Shown one piece after another: positions 35,906-45,159 of a stretch of DNA of 64,000 nucleotides. The position numbers and the translations under genes are program-made. The notes under the pieces are model-generated. The model worked only from the letters and a program-made list of their open reading frames with translations. It had not been told where the DNA came from and searched no databases. Location of the stretch: the NCBI RefSeq assembly GCF_000802225.1, contig NZ_JTDI01000006.1:62001-126000 (forward strand), read 5' to 3'. The stretch is from Novosphingobium malaysiense (lineage in GTDB: Bacteria; Pseudomonadota; Alphaproteobacteria; Sphingomonadales; Sphingomonadaceae). Within the stretch, counting starts at the first letter, position 1. Every line of letters begins with the position of its first letter.

Positions 35906-37615
35906 TCAATAGGCAGGATCGGTCCGCTTCCAGACGCGCAAGTATTCCGGCGCGGGCAATTCGTAGCGAGCCGAAGGGGCCTTGCTGCAGGTGAAGCTGG
36001 CGGCTTGCGAGGGATCGCCCTTGCCGTCGTAGCGGGCAACCAGAGGATAGGCGCAAAGCGGCCGGGAGGCTGTAACCCGCGGTTCGGCAGGCTCGGACGG
36101 CTCTGCGGCTGCCTCCTCCCCGTTATGCGACGCGACTGCAAATTTGCGGGCAATGACTTGATCGGGGGCCTTGCCGGTCTCGACCCAGCGATCGAGAGCG
36201 GCGAGCAGGTCGTGCCCGGCATCTGCGGCCGGAAATTCGGCGCCCTGGCCGAAGACGTCGGGCCCTTTCCCGCTCGTGCAATGCGACATGCCCGGGGCCA
36301 TGAACAGGCGCGCATATTGCTGCTTCTTCATGCCGGACGCGTGCATGCGGTCGAAATAGATGATCGTATCGAGCGGACTGACGACCATGTCGGCCCAGCC
36401 GTGAAACAAGATGATCTTGCCGCCATGCGCCGCGAAGCGGGACAGGTCGGTATCCAGCGCGTTGACATAGGGCCCGAGCGCTTGATCCTCGCGGGCCATG
36501 TCCTTGTCGAAATCGAATGTCGCAGGATCCCACCCCGGACCGAACACCCAGCGAGAGAGATCCGCCGGCTCGGGCTGATCGGCCATCGCCGGATTGGTGA
36601 AAGCATAGGCCAGCATGGCTTCGGTACCGCGCACGGCCGGCGGATAGATCAGCGCGCCAGTGCGCGGATTGCGGGTGCCGTCATAGACCGAGGCCAGCGC
36701 ATCGGCCTGTGCCTTTGTAAGGCAGGTCTCGCTCTTTTCACCCGGCTTGCAGATGAGCGCACGGGGCGAAAAGAGACACTGGGTAGGATCCGTCAGGAAA
36801 GCGTCCGTCGGCGCGCCGCCGTCCTTGCCCACGCATGCGCCCAGCATGGCCGCGTGCCAGGCATTGAACTGGCCGGGCGTGAAATAGGCACCGGGCCGCG
36901 ACGCCTTGCGCTTGATATCGGCGAACATGGCATGGAGGTGCGTGCGATTGTGCCCGGGCGCGCCGGCTAGGATGGCGTCGAAGTCCTCGGGAAACTGCTG
37001 CGCCTCGGTCAGCCCCTGATGGCCACCGGTGGAGCAGCCTGAATAGTATGCCCTGCTCGCCGCACGATCATAGTAGGTGCTTACGATCTTCTTGGCGAGC
37101 TTGGCCATCTCGTGCGTGGCGCGATAGCCCCAGTCCTTCTGGATCTCAGGCCGGCCATTGCCCGCATTGTAGCCAATTCCCGGCAGCGAAGCCGGATAGG
37201 TCCCCATATCCGTGTTCGCCGTCGCGTAGCCGCGGCGGATGCCTCCTGCCAGGGCATCGTAACGCACGGCGCCGGCAAAACCGCCATTGCCGGTTGCCAG
37301 CAATTTGCCGTTCCAGTCCCCGGCATCGGGAAGCCATATCTCAATGACGATGTTCGAGGCGGAAGACGGGCGGGCCGTGGCGATGACCCGGCAGAATCCC
37401 GGCAAATCCTTGAATTCACGCTTGTCGGGCGTCGAAAACGATCCGCCTGCGACAGCCTTCGCGTCCAGTACTATGGCGTCGCCGATGCGCGTGCCCTCTC
37501 CCAGCGAGCGGCAGGAGGAAGTGGATGCAGGCGCCGCCAATGCCAACGTCGGCCAAAGGAACAGGAGGGCAAGGCAGAAACGGACAAACTGGCGCAAGGC
37601 GGGATCCTCATTCAT
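35906..37615 (-). CDS. tannase/feruloyl esterase family protein
   Basis: A 569-residue secreted protein. The signal peptide is in the first 28 residues (FCLALLFLWPTLALAAP). The nucleophile elbow GCSTGGHQG (Ser about 191) has a Cys directly before the Ser, and a His-Cys pair occurs at GMSHCTSG (about 444). This is the CS-D-HC pattern of tannases and feruloyl esterases, which cut ester bonds of phenolic acids such as gallate or ferulate; MHET hydrolase is in the same family. The start lies in an AT-rich leader without a clear ribosome-binding site, so it may be leaderless. Downstream LysR and CoA-transferase genes suggest use of phenolic esters. Confidence 0.88.
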   Translation of the reverse strand: MNEDPALRQFVRFCLALLFLWPTLALAAPASTSSCRSLGEGTRIGDAIVLDAKAVAGGSFSTPDKREFKDLPGFCRVIATARPSSASNIVIEIWLPDAGDWNGKLLATGNGGFAGAVRYDALAGGIRRGYATANTDMGTYPASLPGIGYNAGNGRPEIQKDWGYRATHEMAKLAKKIVSTYYDRAASRAYYSGCSTGGHQGLTEAQQFPEDFDAILAGAPGHNRTHLHAMFADIKRKASRPGAYFTPGQFNAWHAAMLGACVGKDGGAPTDAFLTDPTQCLFSPRALICKPGEKSETCLTKAQADALASVYDGTRNPRTGALIYPPAVRGTEAMLAYAFTNPAMADQPEPADLSRWVFGPGWDPATFDFDKDMAREDQALGPYVNALDTDLSRFAAHGGKIILFHGWADMVVSPLDTIIYFDRMHASGMKKQQYARLFMAPGMSHCTSGKGPDVFGQGAEFPAADAGHDLLAALDRWVETGKAPDQVIARKFAVASHNGEEAAAEPSEPAEPRVTASRPLCAYPLVARYDGKGDPSQAASFTCSKAPSARYELPAPEYLRVWKRTDPAY

Positions 37616-37849
37616 TTTCTAATTATATAAAATGATATTGTTTTTTGATTTCCTTAATGATTCTGGTCCGCATATCACGAGTTCACGGGATAGAGAAGGA
37701 TGTTGGCAATCAAGTTCACCCACGGCCCTTTCGCGCAGGATGCCGGCCTGCAGGCCAAGGCTGTTGCACGGCCCTTGCGGGCATGCACGGCCCGACGGGG
37801 GTGTGCGCAACGCGGGTACAAAGCAGCCGCTGCGATAGCGGAGCCGCGA

Positions 37850-38746
37850 TCAAAGCGACTTCGAATGATCCAGCAGCATCTTGGTGAAGGCCGCGCTTGC
37901 CGGGGATTCCTGGACACGGCTTGCACGGAACACCGAAATCGTGCGCCGCGCTTCCGGATCGTCGATAGGACGGCAGACGACATCGGAGGGAAGCGTTTCC
38001 GGGATGCCGAAACCCGGCAGAATCGCAGCTCCGAGCTTTGCCGACGCAAAAGTGATCGCAGTCTGCATCTGGTTGGCTTCCAGCACGTTGCGAAGCACCA
38101 CACCGGCAATCCCGGCCCGCTCGTCGGTGAGGCGGCGGACGGTCGTGCCATGGCTCATGGCAATCACGTCATGCTCGCTGATGTCCGCCCATTTGAGCGC
38201 CTTGGCCTCGGCAAGCGGATGCGAGGCGTGCATCACGACCTGCAGCGCATCTTCGAGAATGGGCGTGTGATGGAAATCGTCGCCGACCGGCAGATACCCG
38301 ATGGCGACGTCCACCAGCCCGCTTTCGACCATTTCGAGCACGCCGTCGCCATGGGCATCGGAAAGGCTCAGCGCGATCGACGGGTAGGTTTCGCGAAACG
38401 CCCCGATGACGGGAGGCAGCACCCGGCAGCAGATCGACGGCAAGGCCGCAATGCGCAGCCGCCCCGCACGCAAAGCTGCCAGATCGGAAACGCGGGCAAT
38501 GGCACGCTCGAAGCTGCTGAGCGTCTGGTTGCCTTCGACCAGGAAAGTGCGGCCGATCGGCGTCAGTTCCACCGAACGGGTGCTGCGGTTGAGCAAGGCA
38601 ATGCCGAGATCGTCCTCGAGTTGCTTGATCAGGGTACTCAGCGCAGGCTGCGAAAGCCCCAGCGACGCGGCGGCGCGGGTGAAATGGCGATAGTTCGCGA
38701 CCGCACGCAGCGCCTGCAGGTGCTTGATATTGATTCTTCTGCTCAT
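37850..38746 (-). CDS. LysR-family transcriptional regulator
   Basis: 298 residues from ATG 38746 (MSRRINIKHLQALRAVA); a longer open frame upstream would cross the divergent promoter. The N-terminal HTH has RHFTRAAASLGLSQPALSTLIKQLEDDLG. The effector domain is of the usual length. It reads away from the CoA-transferase gene 91 bp further on, the classical layout for LysR control of a divergent operon. An ATA-N9-TAT site at 38757-38771 lies in that gap. The likely effector is an aromatic or other carboxylic acid. Confidence 0.92.
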   Translation of the reverse strand: MSRRINIKHLQALRAVANYRHFTRAAASLGLSQPALSTLIKQLEDDLGIALLNRSTRSVELTPIGRTFLVEGNQTLSSFERAIARVSDLAALRAGRLRIAALPSICCRVLPPVIGAFRETYPSIALSLSDAHGDGVLEMVESGLVDVAIGYLPVGDDFHHTPILEDALQVVMHASHPLAEAKALKWADISEHDVIAMSHGTTVRRLTDERAGIAGVVLRNVLEANQMQTAITFASAKLGAAILPGFGIPETLPSDVVCRPIDDPEARRTISVFRASRVQESPASAAFTKMLLDHSKSL

Positions 38747-38756
38747 TGCGGAACTT

Positions 38757-38771
38757 ATAGCGAAAAAATAT
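38757..38771 (+). promoter_or_regulatory. possible LysR binding site
   Basis: ATA at 38757-38759 and TAT at 38769-38771 are spaced by 9 bases in the LysR/CoA-transferase divergent gap, close to the LysR start. The symmetry is limited, so this is only suggestive. Confidence 0.3.
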
Positions 38772-38837
38772 GAAACTACGAATAGACACTCGGTCGCGCC
38801 CACACCTAGCGCGCCGATCAGCAGAAAGCGCAAATGC

Positions 38838-40046
38838 ATGTTGAAACTGCTCGCCGGTGTACGCGTGCTCGACCTTACGACAGTCGTTCAGGGGCCCTAT
38901 GCCACGCAGATGATCGGAGACTTCGGAGCGGAAGTGATAAAGGTCGAGCCCCCCGCGGGCGACGCCTTCCGTGCGGTGAGACCGGGACGCAGTCCGTCGA
39001 TGGGGGCGGGCTTTCTCAACTGCAATCGCAACAAGCGCTCGATCGTCCTCGACCTGACGAAGGACGAGGGCCGCCAGGCCTTCCTGCGGCTGGCAAAGAA
39101 CGTCGACGTCATCGTCCACAACATGCGCGAAAGGTCCGCCCGCAAGCTGGGCATCGACTATGAAGCCGTCCGCGCCATCAATCCCGGCATTCTCTACTGC
39201 TACGCCAGCGGATACGGACAGAACGGCCCGCTGGCCGATCAGCCCGCCTATGACGACATCATCCAGGCCGCCTCGGGACTGGCCTATATCAATGCCACGC
39301 CCGATGGCACGCCGCGGTTCGTGCCCACCATCATTGCCGACAAAGTCGGCGGTCTCCATCTCGCTCTGGCCGTGCTGGCCGCCCTCGCCGCGCGGGGGCT
39401 CGACGGACAGGGCCGGTGTATCGAAATCCCGATGTTCGAAGGTCTCGTCTCGTTTCTGATGATGGAACAGCTCTCGGGCCGCTCTTTCCGGCCGGACCTC
39501 GGGGCGACCGGATACGCGCGGCTCAATTCTCCCAACCGCAAGCCGTTTCCGACCGCCGATGGCTTCATCAGCATCATTCCGTACACCACGGTGCACTGGA
39601 AGCGCTTCTTTTCGCTGATCGATCGTCCCGACATGCTGGAAGACATGCGGGTGATCGACCCCGTGACGCGCAGCGGCCACATCGACGAACTCTATGCCAT
39701 GATCGACGCCGTCGCGCCGAAATACACGACCAAGCAATGGATCGCGATGCTGGAGGAAAACGACATTCCCTGCTCTCGCGTCAACCGGCCCGACGACCTG
39801 CTCGACAACGAACACCTCAGGGCCGTTGGCATGTTCCGGGAATTCGTTCACCCCAGCGAAGGGGACCTTGTTGGCGTCCGGTCGCCGTTCGTCATCGCCG
39901 GCGATGAGACCGAAGGGCAGGATCTGCCGGTCCCGCTGCAGGGGCAGCACACCGATGAAGTCCTGCTCGAATTCGGGTTTTCGGACGAGGAAATCGCACA
40001 AATGAGAGCGGCAGGCGCTCTCGGTCGAACAACGGAGACAGCATGA
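38838..40046 (+). CDS. CaiB/BaiF family (class III) CoA-transferase
   Basis: 402 residues from ATG 38838 (MLKLLAGVRVLDLTTVVQGPY). The family signature and the active-site Asp region around YDDIIQAASGL are evident. Class III CoA-transferases move CoA between organic acids, for example activating an aromatic or dicarboxylic acid. The stop codon overlaps the ATG of the serine hydrolase gene (ATGA at 40043-40046), so the two are translated together. It is the first gene of an operon of at least three genes and is controlled by the divergent LysR in the simplest model. Cytoplasmic. Confidence 0.9.
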   Translation: MLKLLAGVRVLDLTTVVQGPYATQMIGDFGAEVIKVEPPAGDAFRAVRPGRSPSMGAGFLNCNRNKRSIVLDLTKDEGRQAFLRLAKNVDVIVHNMRERSARKLGIDYEAVRAINPGILYCYASGYGQNGPLADQPAYDDIIQAASGLAYINATPDGTPRFVPTIIADKVGGLHLALAVLAALAARGLDGQGRCIEIPMFEGLVSFLMMEQLSGRSFRPDLGATGYARLNSPNRKPFPTADGFISIIPYTTVHWKRFFSLIDRPDMLEDMRVIDPVTRSGHIDELYAMIDAVAPKYTTKQWIAMLEENDIPCSRVNRPDDLLDNEHLRAVGMFREFVHPSEGDLVGVRSPFVIAGDETEGQDLPVPLQGQHTDEVLLEFGFSDEEIAQMRAAGALGRTTETA

Positions 40047-41359
40047 TAAATCGGCGCACCCCCTTGTTCGCGGGCGTAGCCTGCTCACTCCTAGCGCTGC
40101 TTCCCGGTTGCACCGCCAGCGAAGGCGTGCCGCCGGTGGCCGCCGCCTCGCAAACCGCCGCTGCCAAGCCTTCCACCAATGATCCGCAGTTGCGCGCCGA
40201 CGTGGAAAAGGCAGTGGCCGAAGGCAAGATTCCCGGGGCCATCGCGATCATTGCCAAGGACGGTAAGATCGTTTCGCGTGCCCGCTATGGCTACGCCAAC
40301 GTCGCGACCAGGAAGCCGCTCGCGGAAGATACGCTTTTCCGCCTCTACTCTATGTCCAAGCCGATCACGAGCGTAGTCGTGATGAAGCTCGCAGAGCGCG
40401 GCCTGCTGGATATCGACGCCCCCGTCAGCCGCTATCTGCCGGAATTGAAGGACATGCGCGTCTATGTGTCCGGCGATGTCGACCACATGAAGACCAAGCC
40501 GGCCGAGCACGAGATAACGACGGCCGAGCTGCTTTCGCACAGCTCCGGCATCGTATACCACTTCACTGGAAACACGCCGGTGCACCAGTACTACCGCAAG
40601 CACGGCGTGCTACGCGATACCCCGGTGGGGCGCCTGCCCGGCGATGGCGAGCCCGCGCATTCGCTCGAACAGCTTGTGACCCGCATCGGCAAGGCGCCGC
40701 TTCTGTTCGAGCCCGGAGAACGGTTCCACTACAGTTATTCAACGACCGTACTGGGCCTGCTGGTCCAGCGCATCACCGGAAAACGGCTCGACGAGGCGCT
40801 GGCTGACGAATTGTTCCTTCCGCTCGGCATGACGGACACCGGCTTTTTCGTCGAGGATCAGGACCTGTCCCGTTTCCCGGTTCTCTACAAATTCACCGAA
40901 AGCGGCCTCGAGCCGGTGGAGACCCCGCAGGATTCCGACTACCGCGACCACGATCGCCTGCTCGACGGTGGCGGCGCCCTCGTCTCGACCGCTGCGGACT
41001 ACCTTCGCTTTGCCGAAATGCTGGCGAATGGCGGCTCGCTCGATGGTGTGCGCATCCTCTCTCCGCAGAGCATCAAGCGGATGTTTACCCCGCGCGTGCC
41101 TATGGGCAGATTTTCGCCCTACCCCATGGAATTCGGTCTCGGATTTGCGATCGGCACGCCCGAGACTGAGAAGAATGACCTCATTCCCGCGGGAAGCTAC
41201 AGTTGGTCAGGATCGGGCAACACGTACTTCTTCGTGAACCCGCAACACAATTCGGTCGGCCTGTTCATGACCAGCGTTCTCGGCAACAGCGAACAGGCGC
41301 CCACCTGGACGATCCATCGAATCATGGCGGCCGCCGCCCACCGCGACGGAGCCCTGTGA
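40043..41359 (+). CDS. lipoprotein serine hydrolase (class C beta-lactamase fold)
   Basis: 438 residues. The first 23 residues form a lipoprotein signal with lipobox LLPGC (Cys23), so it is membrane-anchored. The SxxK motif is SMSK near residue 104-107, and a Tyr-based motif is at YSYS near 230. It belongs to the beta-lactamase-related esterase/peptidase group (EstB-like or D-Ala-D-Ala carboxypeptidase-like). Its start overlaps the CoA-transferase stop. Position between a CoA-transferase and a CitMHS transporter suggests it cleaves an ester or amide at the cell surface before uptake, rather than acting on antibiotics. Confidence 0.88.
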   Translation: MINRRTPLFAGVACSLLALLPGCTASEGVPPVAAASQTAAAKPSTNDPQLRADVEKAVAEGKIPGAIAIIAKDGKIVSRARYGYANVATRKPLAEDTLFRLYSMSKPITSVVVMKLAERGLLDIDAPVSRYLPELKDMRVYVSGDVDHMKTKPAEHEITTAELLSHSSGIVYHFTGNTPVHQYYRKHGVLRDTPVGRLPGDGEPAHSLEQLVTRIGKAPLLFEPGERFHYSYSTTVLGLLVQRITGKRLDEALADELFLPLGMTDTGFFVEDQDLSRFPVLYKFTESGLEPVETPQDSDYRDHDRLLDGGGALVSTAADYLRFAEMLANGGSLDGVRILSPQSIKRMFTPRVPMGRFSPYPMEFGLGFAIGTPETEKNDLIPAGSYSWSGSGNTYFFVNPQHNSVGLFMTSVLGNSEQAPTWTIHRIMAAAAHRDGAL

Positions 41360-41362
41360 TTC

Positions 41363-42679
41363 ATGCTGGCGCTGGCGGGCCTACTGACAATCGCGATCGT
41401 CCTCGCCGCGATCCTGAGCAAGAAGGTTACGCCGCTCGTCGCGCTCGGCGCGATCCCGCCTGTCATGGCCCTCCTGCTCGGTTTCGGCAGCGAGACCGGC
41501 GCGATGATGGGGCAGGGGATGGTCAAGGTCGCGCCCATGGCCGCGATGTTTCTCTTTGCCATCCTGTTCTTCGGCATCCTGTCCGATGCCGGCCTTTTCC
41601 GTCCGGTCATTGCGGCGATCGTGCGGATGGCGAAAGACCATCCCGCGCGGCTCTCCATCGGCACAGCCGTGCTCACCAGCATCGTGCACCTGGATGGTTC
41701 GGGGGCCGCGACCTTTCTCATCGTCATCCCCGCTCTCGCGCCGGTCTATGACAGGCTCGGGATCGACCGGCTTACCCTGACCGTCGTGGTCGCCATGGCC
41801 GCCGGCGTCGGCAACATGCTGCCGTGGGGCGGCCCGACGATCCGCGCGGCAACGGCGCTCGACGTGCCGGTGATGACCCTCTTCAAGCCGATGCTCCCGG
41901 TGTACCTGACCGGCGTCGTGACCATGCTGGCGGTGTCGTGGTGGCTCGGGCATCGCGCCCTGCGCAGTGGCGCGGGCATTGACGGCCGGTCGCCGGATGC
42001 GGGCGGTTCCGCCTTCGCCGCCCCTGTGACCGCCGATGCCGAGAGCGACGCCCCGATGTCGCGCACGCGGCAGGCCATCGGCTGGTTCCTCGTGGTCTCG
42101 GTCCTGGCGGCAATGCTCAGCGAGGTTCTGCCTCCGGCTGCGGCCTTCATGCTCGGAACGATCGCGGCACTGCTGCTCTGCGCCGGAAGCGAAGCGCGGC
42201 AGAATGCGGCCTTGCGCGACCATGCTGCCAGCGGGATCTCGATGGTCGCGATACTCTTTGCGGCGGGATGCTTCACCGGCATCCTCAACGGTACCGGAAT
42301 GATCGAAGCGATGGCGCATGGCGGAGCGAATTTGCTGCCCTCCGGCAGCGCCGCGCACCTCCCGGTACTTATCGGCGTCCTGGCAATGCCACTCAGCCTG
42401 CTGTTCGATCCGGATTCCTTCTACTTCGGCATCCTGCCGGTCTTGGCCGGCATAGCCGGCGCTTCGGGAGGAGACCCTTTAGCCGTTGGCCAGGCTGCGA
42501 TCGTCGGGCAGATGACCACCGGCTTTCCGATCAGCCCGCTTACGCCCGCCACCTTCCTGTTGGTCGGTCTGGCCGGGGTGAACCTTGCCGATCACCAGCG
42601 TGCTGCCTTCGGCTGGCTGTTCCTACTGTCGCTGGTGATGACGGCGGCGGCCTACATGCTCGGAATTCTTGCGCCATGA
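41363..42679 (+). CDS. CitMHS-family carboxylate transporter
   Basis: A 438-residue integral membrane protein with about 12 predicted hydrophobic spans, starting MLALAGLLTIAIVLAA. The sequence around LDGSGAATFLIVIPAL and LPWGGPTIRAATAL matches the citrate-metal:H+ symporter (CitMHS) family. It starts 3 bp after the serine hydrolase stop and so lies in the same operon. It may import a carboxylate released by the hydrolase, such as a hydroxy acid or an aromatic carboxylate. Substrate is inferred from context only. Confidence 0.88.
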   Translation: MLALAGLLTIAIVLAAILSKKVTPLVALGAIPPVMALLLGFGSETGAMMGQGMVKVAPMAAMFLFAILFFGILSDAGLFRPVIAAIVRMAKDHPARLSIGTAVLTSIVHLDGSGAATFLIVIPALAPVYDRLGIDRLTLTVVVAMAAGVGNMLPWGGPTIRAATALDVPVMTLFKPMLPVYLTGVVTMLAVSWWLGHRALRSGAGIDGRSPDAGGSAFAAPVTADAESDAPMSRTRQAIGWFLVVSVLAAMLSEVLPPAAAFMLGTIAALLLCAGSEARQNAALRDHAASGISMVAILFAAGCFTGILNGTGMIEAMAHGGANLLPSGSAAHLPVLIGVLAMPLSLLFDPDSFYFGILPVLAGIAGASGGDPLAVGQAAIVGQMTTGFPISPLTPATFLLVGLAGVNLADHQRAAFGWLFLLSLVMTAAAYMLGILAP

Positions 42680-42799
42680 CGCCCATCTCCTCGACCGCCC
42701 CCTCGGGGAAACCGCCCGGCACGCAACGAGGCTGCCCACGTGTGAGACCGGGCACGACACCAAACACCACGACAGAATGAACGGATGGGAAGAGATACC

Positions 42800-45025
42800 A
42801 TGATACTTTCGCGCGGCGCCCTGCTCTCGGGAGCAGCAATTCTCATGTCAGTTGCGACGGCGCCACTCCTGGCGGACGACAAGGGCGCCCCCCGCACCGC
42901 GCAGGAAGCCAGTGCCAAGGCAGCCGAAGTCGAGGGGCAGATGACGCCCGAGGAAAAGACCAACCTTACGCTCGGCTACATGGCGATGCCCATGCTCGGA
43001 TCCACCCCGCCAGAGGGGGCCCGTCCCGGTGCCGGCTACGTGAAAGGCGTGCCGCGTCTCAATGTCCCGCCCCTGTGGGAGACTGATGCCAGCCTCGGCG
43101 TGACCTGGCTCGACGGGGCTCGGGGCACAGGCGGGACCCAGCTCCCCTCGGGCACGGCGCAAGGCGCCACCTGGAACCCGCAACTGCTGGAAGAAGGCGG
43201 CCGGATGATCGGCAGCGAGGCCCATGCCAAGGGTTTCAACGTCCTTCTTGCCGGCGGCATCAATCTCATGCGCGAGGCCCGCAACGGCCGGACTTTCGAG
43301 TACCTCGGCGAAGATCCGCTGCATTCCGGCATCATGGGCGGCGCGGTCGTGCGCGGCATTCAGTCGAACCCGGTCATTTCCACGCTCAAGCACTTCACCA
43401 TCAACCCGCAGGAAACCGGGCGGCAGATCATGAATGCGAAGATCAGCGAGGCCGCGCTGCGCGAAAGCGACCTGCTCGCCTTCGAGATCGCCATTGAACA
43501 GGGCGATCCCGGCGCGATTATGTGCGCGTATGATGCCATCAACGGGCCACTCAGCTGCGGCAGCGAGTTTCTGCTGACCAAGGTCCTGCGCGATGACTGG
43601 GGCTACAAGGGTTTCGTCATGTCGGACTGGGGCGCGGTGGACGGCCTAGATTTCGCTATGGCCGGCCTCGATCAGCAGTCAGGATCGGAACTCGACCCCG
43701 AGCCCTATCTGGGCAAGCCGCTGCTGGAAGCGGCCAGGCGCGATCCAAAATGGGCCGCGCGCCTCAGCGAAATGGCACGGCACGTGCTGTGGCCGATCTA
43801 CCGCTTCGGGCTCGATACCGATCCACCGACCGTAAGCAAGGTCGATACCGAGGCCGACGCGCGCGTGGCACGCAAGGTGGCCGAGGAAGGCATTGTCCTG
43901 CTGACCAATCCGGACGGTGTACTGCCCTTCGGCAGCGACGTGAAATCCGTCGCGGTGATTGGCGGGCACGCGGATGCCGGCACCCTGGTCGGCGGCGGCT
44001 CCTCCCGCGTGATGCCGGATGAAGGCCCGTCCATCACGGTGCCCCATCTGCGCGGAGATCACGCGGCATTCGCGGCCTTCATCGATGCGCAGTACAACCG
44101 CTCGTCGCCGCTGACGGCCATGCGGGAAGGCCAGCCGGAGGTTTCATTCACCTTCCGCGACGGACGATACACGAGCGAAGCCGCCGCGCTCGCAGCCCGC
44201 TCGGATGTGGCGGTCGTCTTCGTGACCCAGTTCCAGACCGAAGGCTACGACGTCCCCGACTTGTCGCTTCCCGGTAACCAGGATGCTCTGATCGAGGCGG
44301 TTGCGGCGGCCAACCCCCACACGATCGTCGTGCTCGAAACCGGCGGGCCCGTGCTGATGCCGTGGAAGGACAAGGTCGCGGGCATTGTCGAGGCCTGGTA
44401 TCCGGGTGCACGCGGCGGCGAGGCGATTTCGGACATCCTGTTCGGCAAGGTGAACCCTTCCGGCCGCCTTCCGATCACGTTCCCGCAATCCGTCGCACAG
44501 CTTCCGCGACCCAAGCTGGATGGCCAGGGAACCATCGAGCCGAGTTTCCTCGGCACCGGCAAGCCCGGCGAAACCTTCGACGTGAACTACGACATAGAAG
44601 GGTCGGACGTCGGCTATCGCTGGTTCGCGAGAAAGGGCGAAAAACCGCTATTCGCGTTCGGCCACGGGTTGACCTATACGAGCTTCGACTACGGTCCGCT
44701 CAGAGTGCAGGGGGGCACTGACGGCATCGTCAAAGCCAGCTTCACAATCACCAACACAGGTGAGCGGGCCGGTGCCGAGGTGGCCCAACTGTATCTCACA
44801 TCCGTCAATGGAAAACCTCGACAGCGCTTGGCCGGTTTTGCCAAGCGCGACCTCGAGCCCGGGCAGAAGGTCAAGGTCAACCTGACCGTCGATCCGCGCC
44901 TGCTGGCCAATTGGGAGGATGGCGGCTGGTCGCTCGCCGGGGGCGAATATGGCTTCGCGCTGGGCAAGGATGCCGAAAGTCTTGGTCAGGTCGTCACTAT
45001 CCAGTTGGGTGCGCGTCGCTGGTAG
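42800..45025 (+). CDS. glycoside hydrolase family 3 beta-glycosidase
   Basis: 741 residues from ATG 42800, with GGAAGAG 8 nt upstream (an ATG 5 codons earlier is less likely). The signal peptide runs to about residue 25 (LMSVATAPLLADD), so the enzyme is exported. GH3 N-terminal barrel, second alpha/beta domain and a C-terminal fibronectin-III-like domain are recognisable. The nucleophile Asp is in VMSDWGA near residue 275. It is most likely a beta-glucosidase or beta-xylosidase. It lies 120 bp after the CitMHS gene and before a sugar permease. Together they suggest splitting of a glycosylated phenolic. Confidence 0.92.
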   Translation: MILSRGALLSGAAILMSVATAPLLADDKGAPRTAQEASAKAAEVEGQMTPEEKTNLTLGYMAMPMLGSTPPEGARPGAGYVKGVPRLNVPPLWETDASLGVTWLDGARGTGGTQLPSGTAQGATWNPQLLEEGGRMIGSEAHAKGFNVLLAGGINLMREARNGRTFEYLGEDPLHSGIMGGAVVRGIQSNPVISTLKHFTINPQETGRQIMNAKISEAALRESDLLAFEIAIEQGDPGAIMCAYDAINGPLSCGSEFLLTKVLRDDWGYKGFVMSDWGAVDGLDFAMAGLDQQSGSELDPEPYLGKPLLEAARRDPKWAARLSEMARHVLWPIYRFGLDTDPPTVSKVDTEADARVARKVAEEGIVLLTNPDGVLPFGSDVKSVAVIGGHADAGTLVGGGSSRVMPDEGPSITVPHLRGDHAAFAAFIDAQYNRSSPLTAMREGQPEVSFTFRDGRYTSEAAALAARSDVAVVFVTQFQTEGYDVPDLSLPGNQDALIEAVAAANPHTIVVLETGGPVLMPWKDKVAGIVEAWYPGARGGEAISDILFGKVNPSGRLPITFPQSVAQLPRPKLDGQGTIEPSFLGTGKPGETFDVNYDIEGSDVGYRWFARKGEKPLFAFGHGLTYTSFDYGPLRVQGGTDGIVKASFTITNTGERAGAEVAQLYLTSVNGKPRQRLAGFAKRDLEPGQKVKVNLTVDPRLLANWEDGGWSLAGGEYGFALGKDAESLGQVVTIQLGARRW

Positions 45026-45159
45026 GAGCGTCCGCGTTACAGTAGCCGCTTCCCGTCCGCTTGCGCTCGGCGGACCGGTTTCTTGGAATCCTGCCCGCCG
45101 CATAAATCTTGCCATCCCTCCATTGAAGGGCTCGGCGACCGTCACGAGAAGGATCTCAA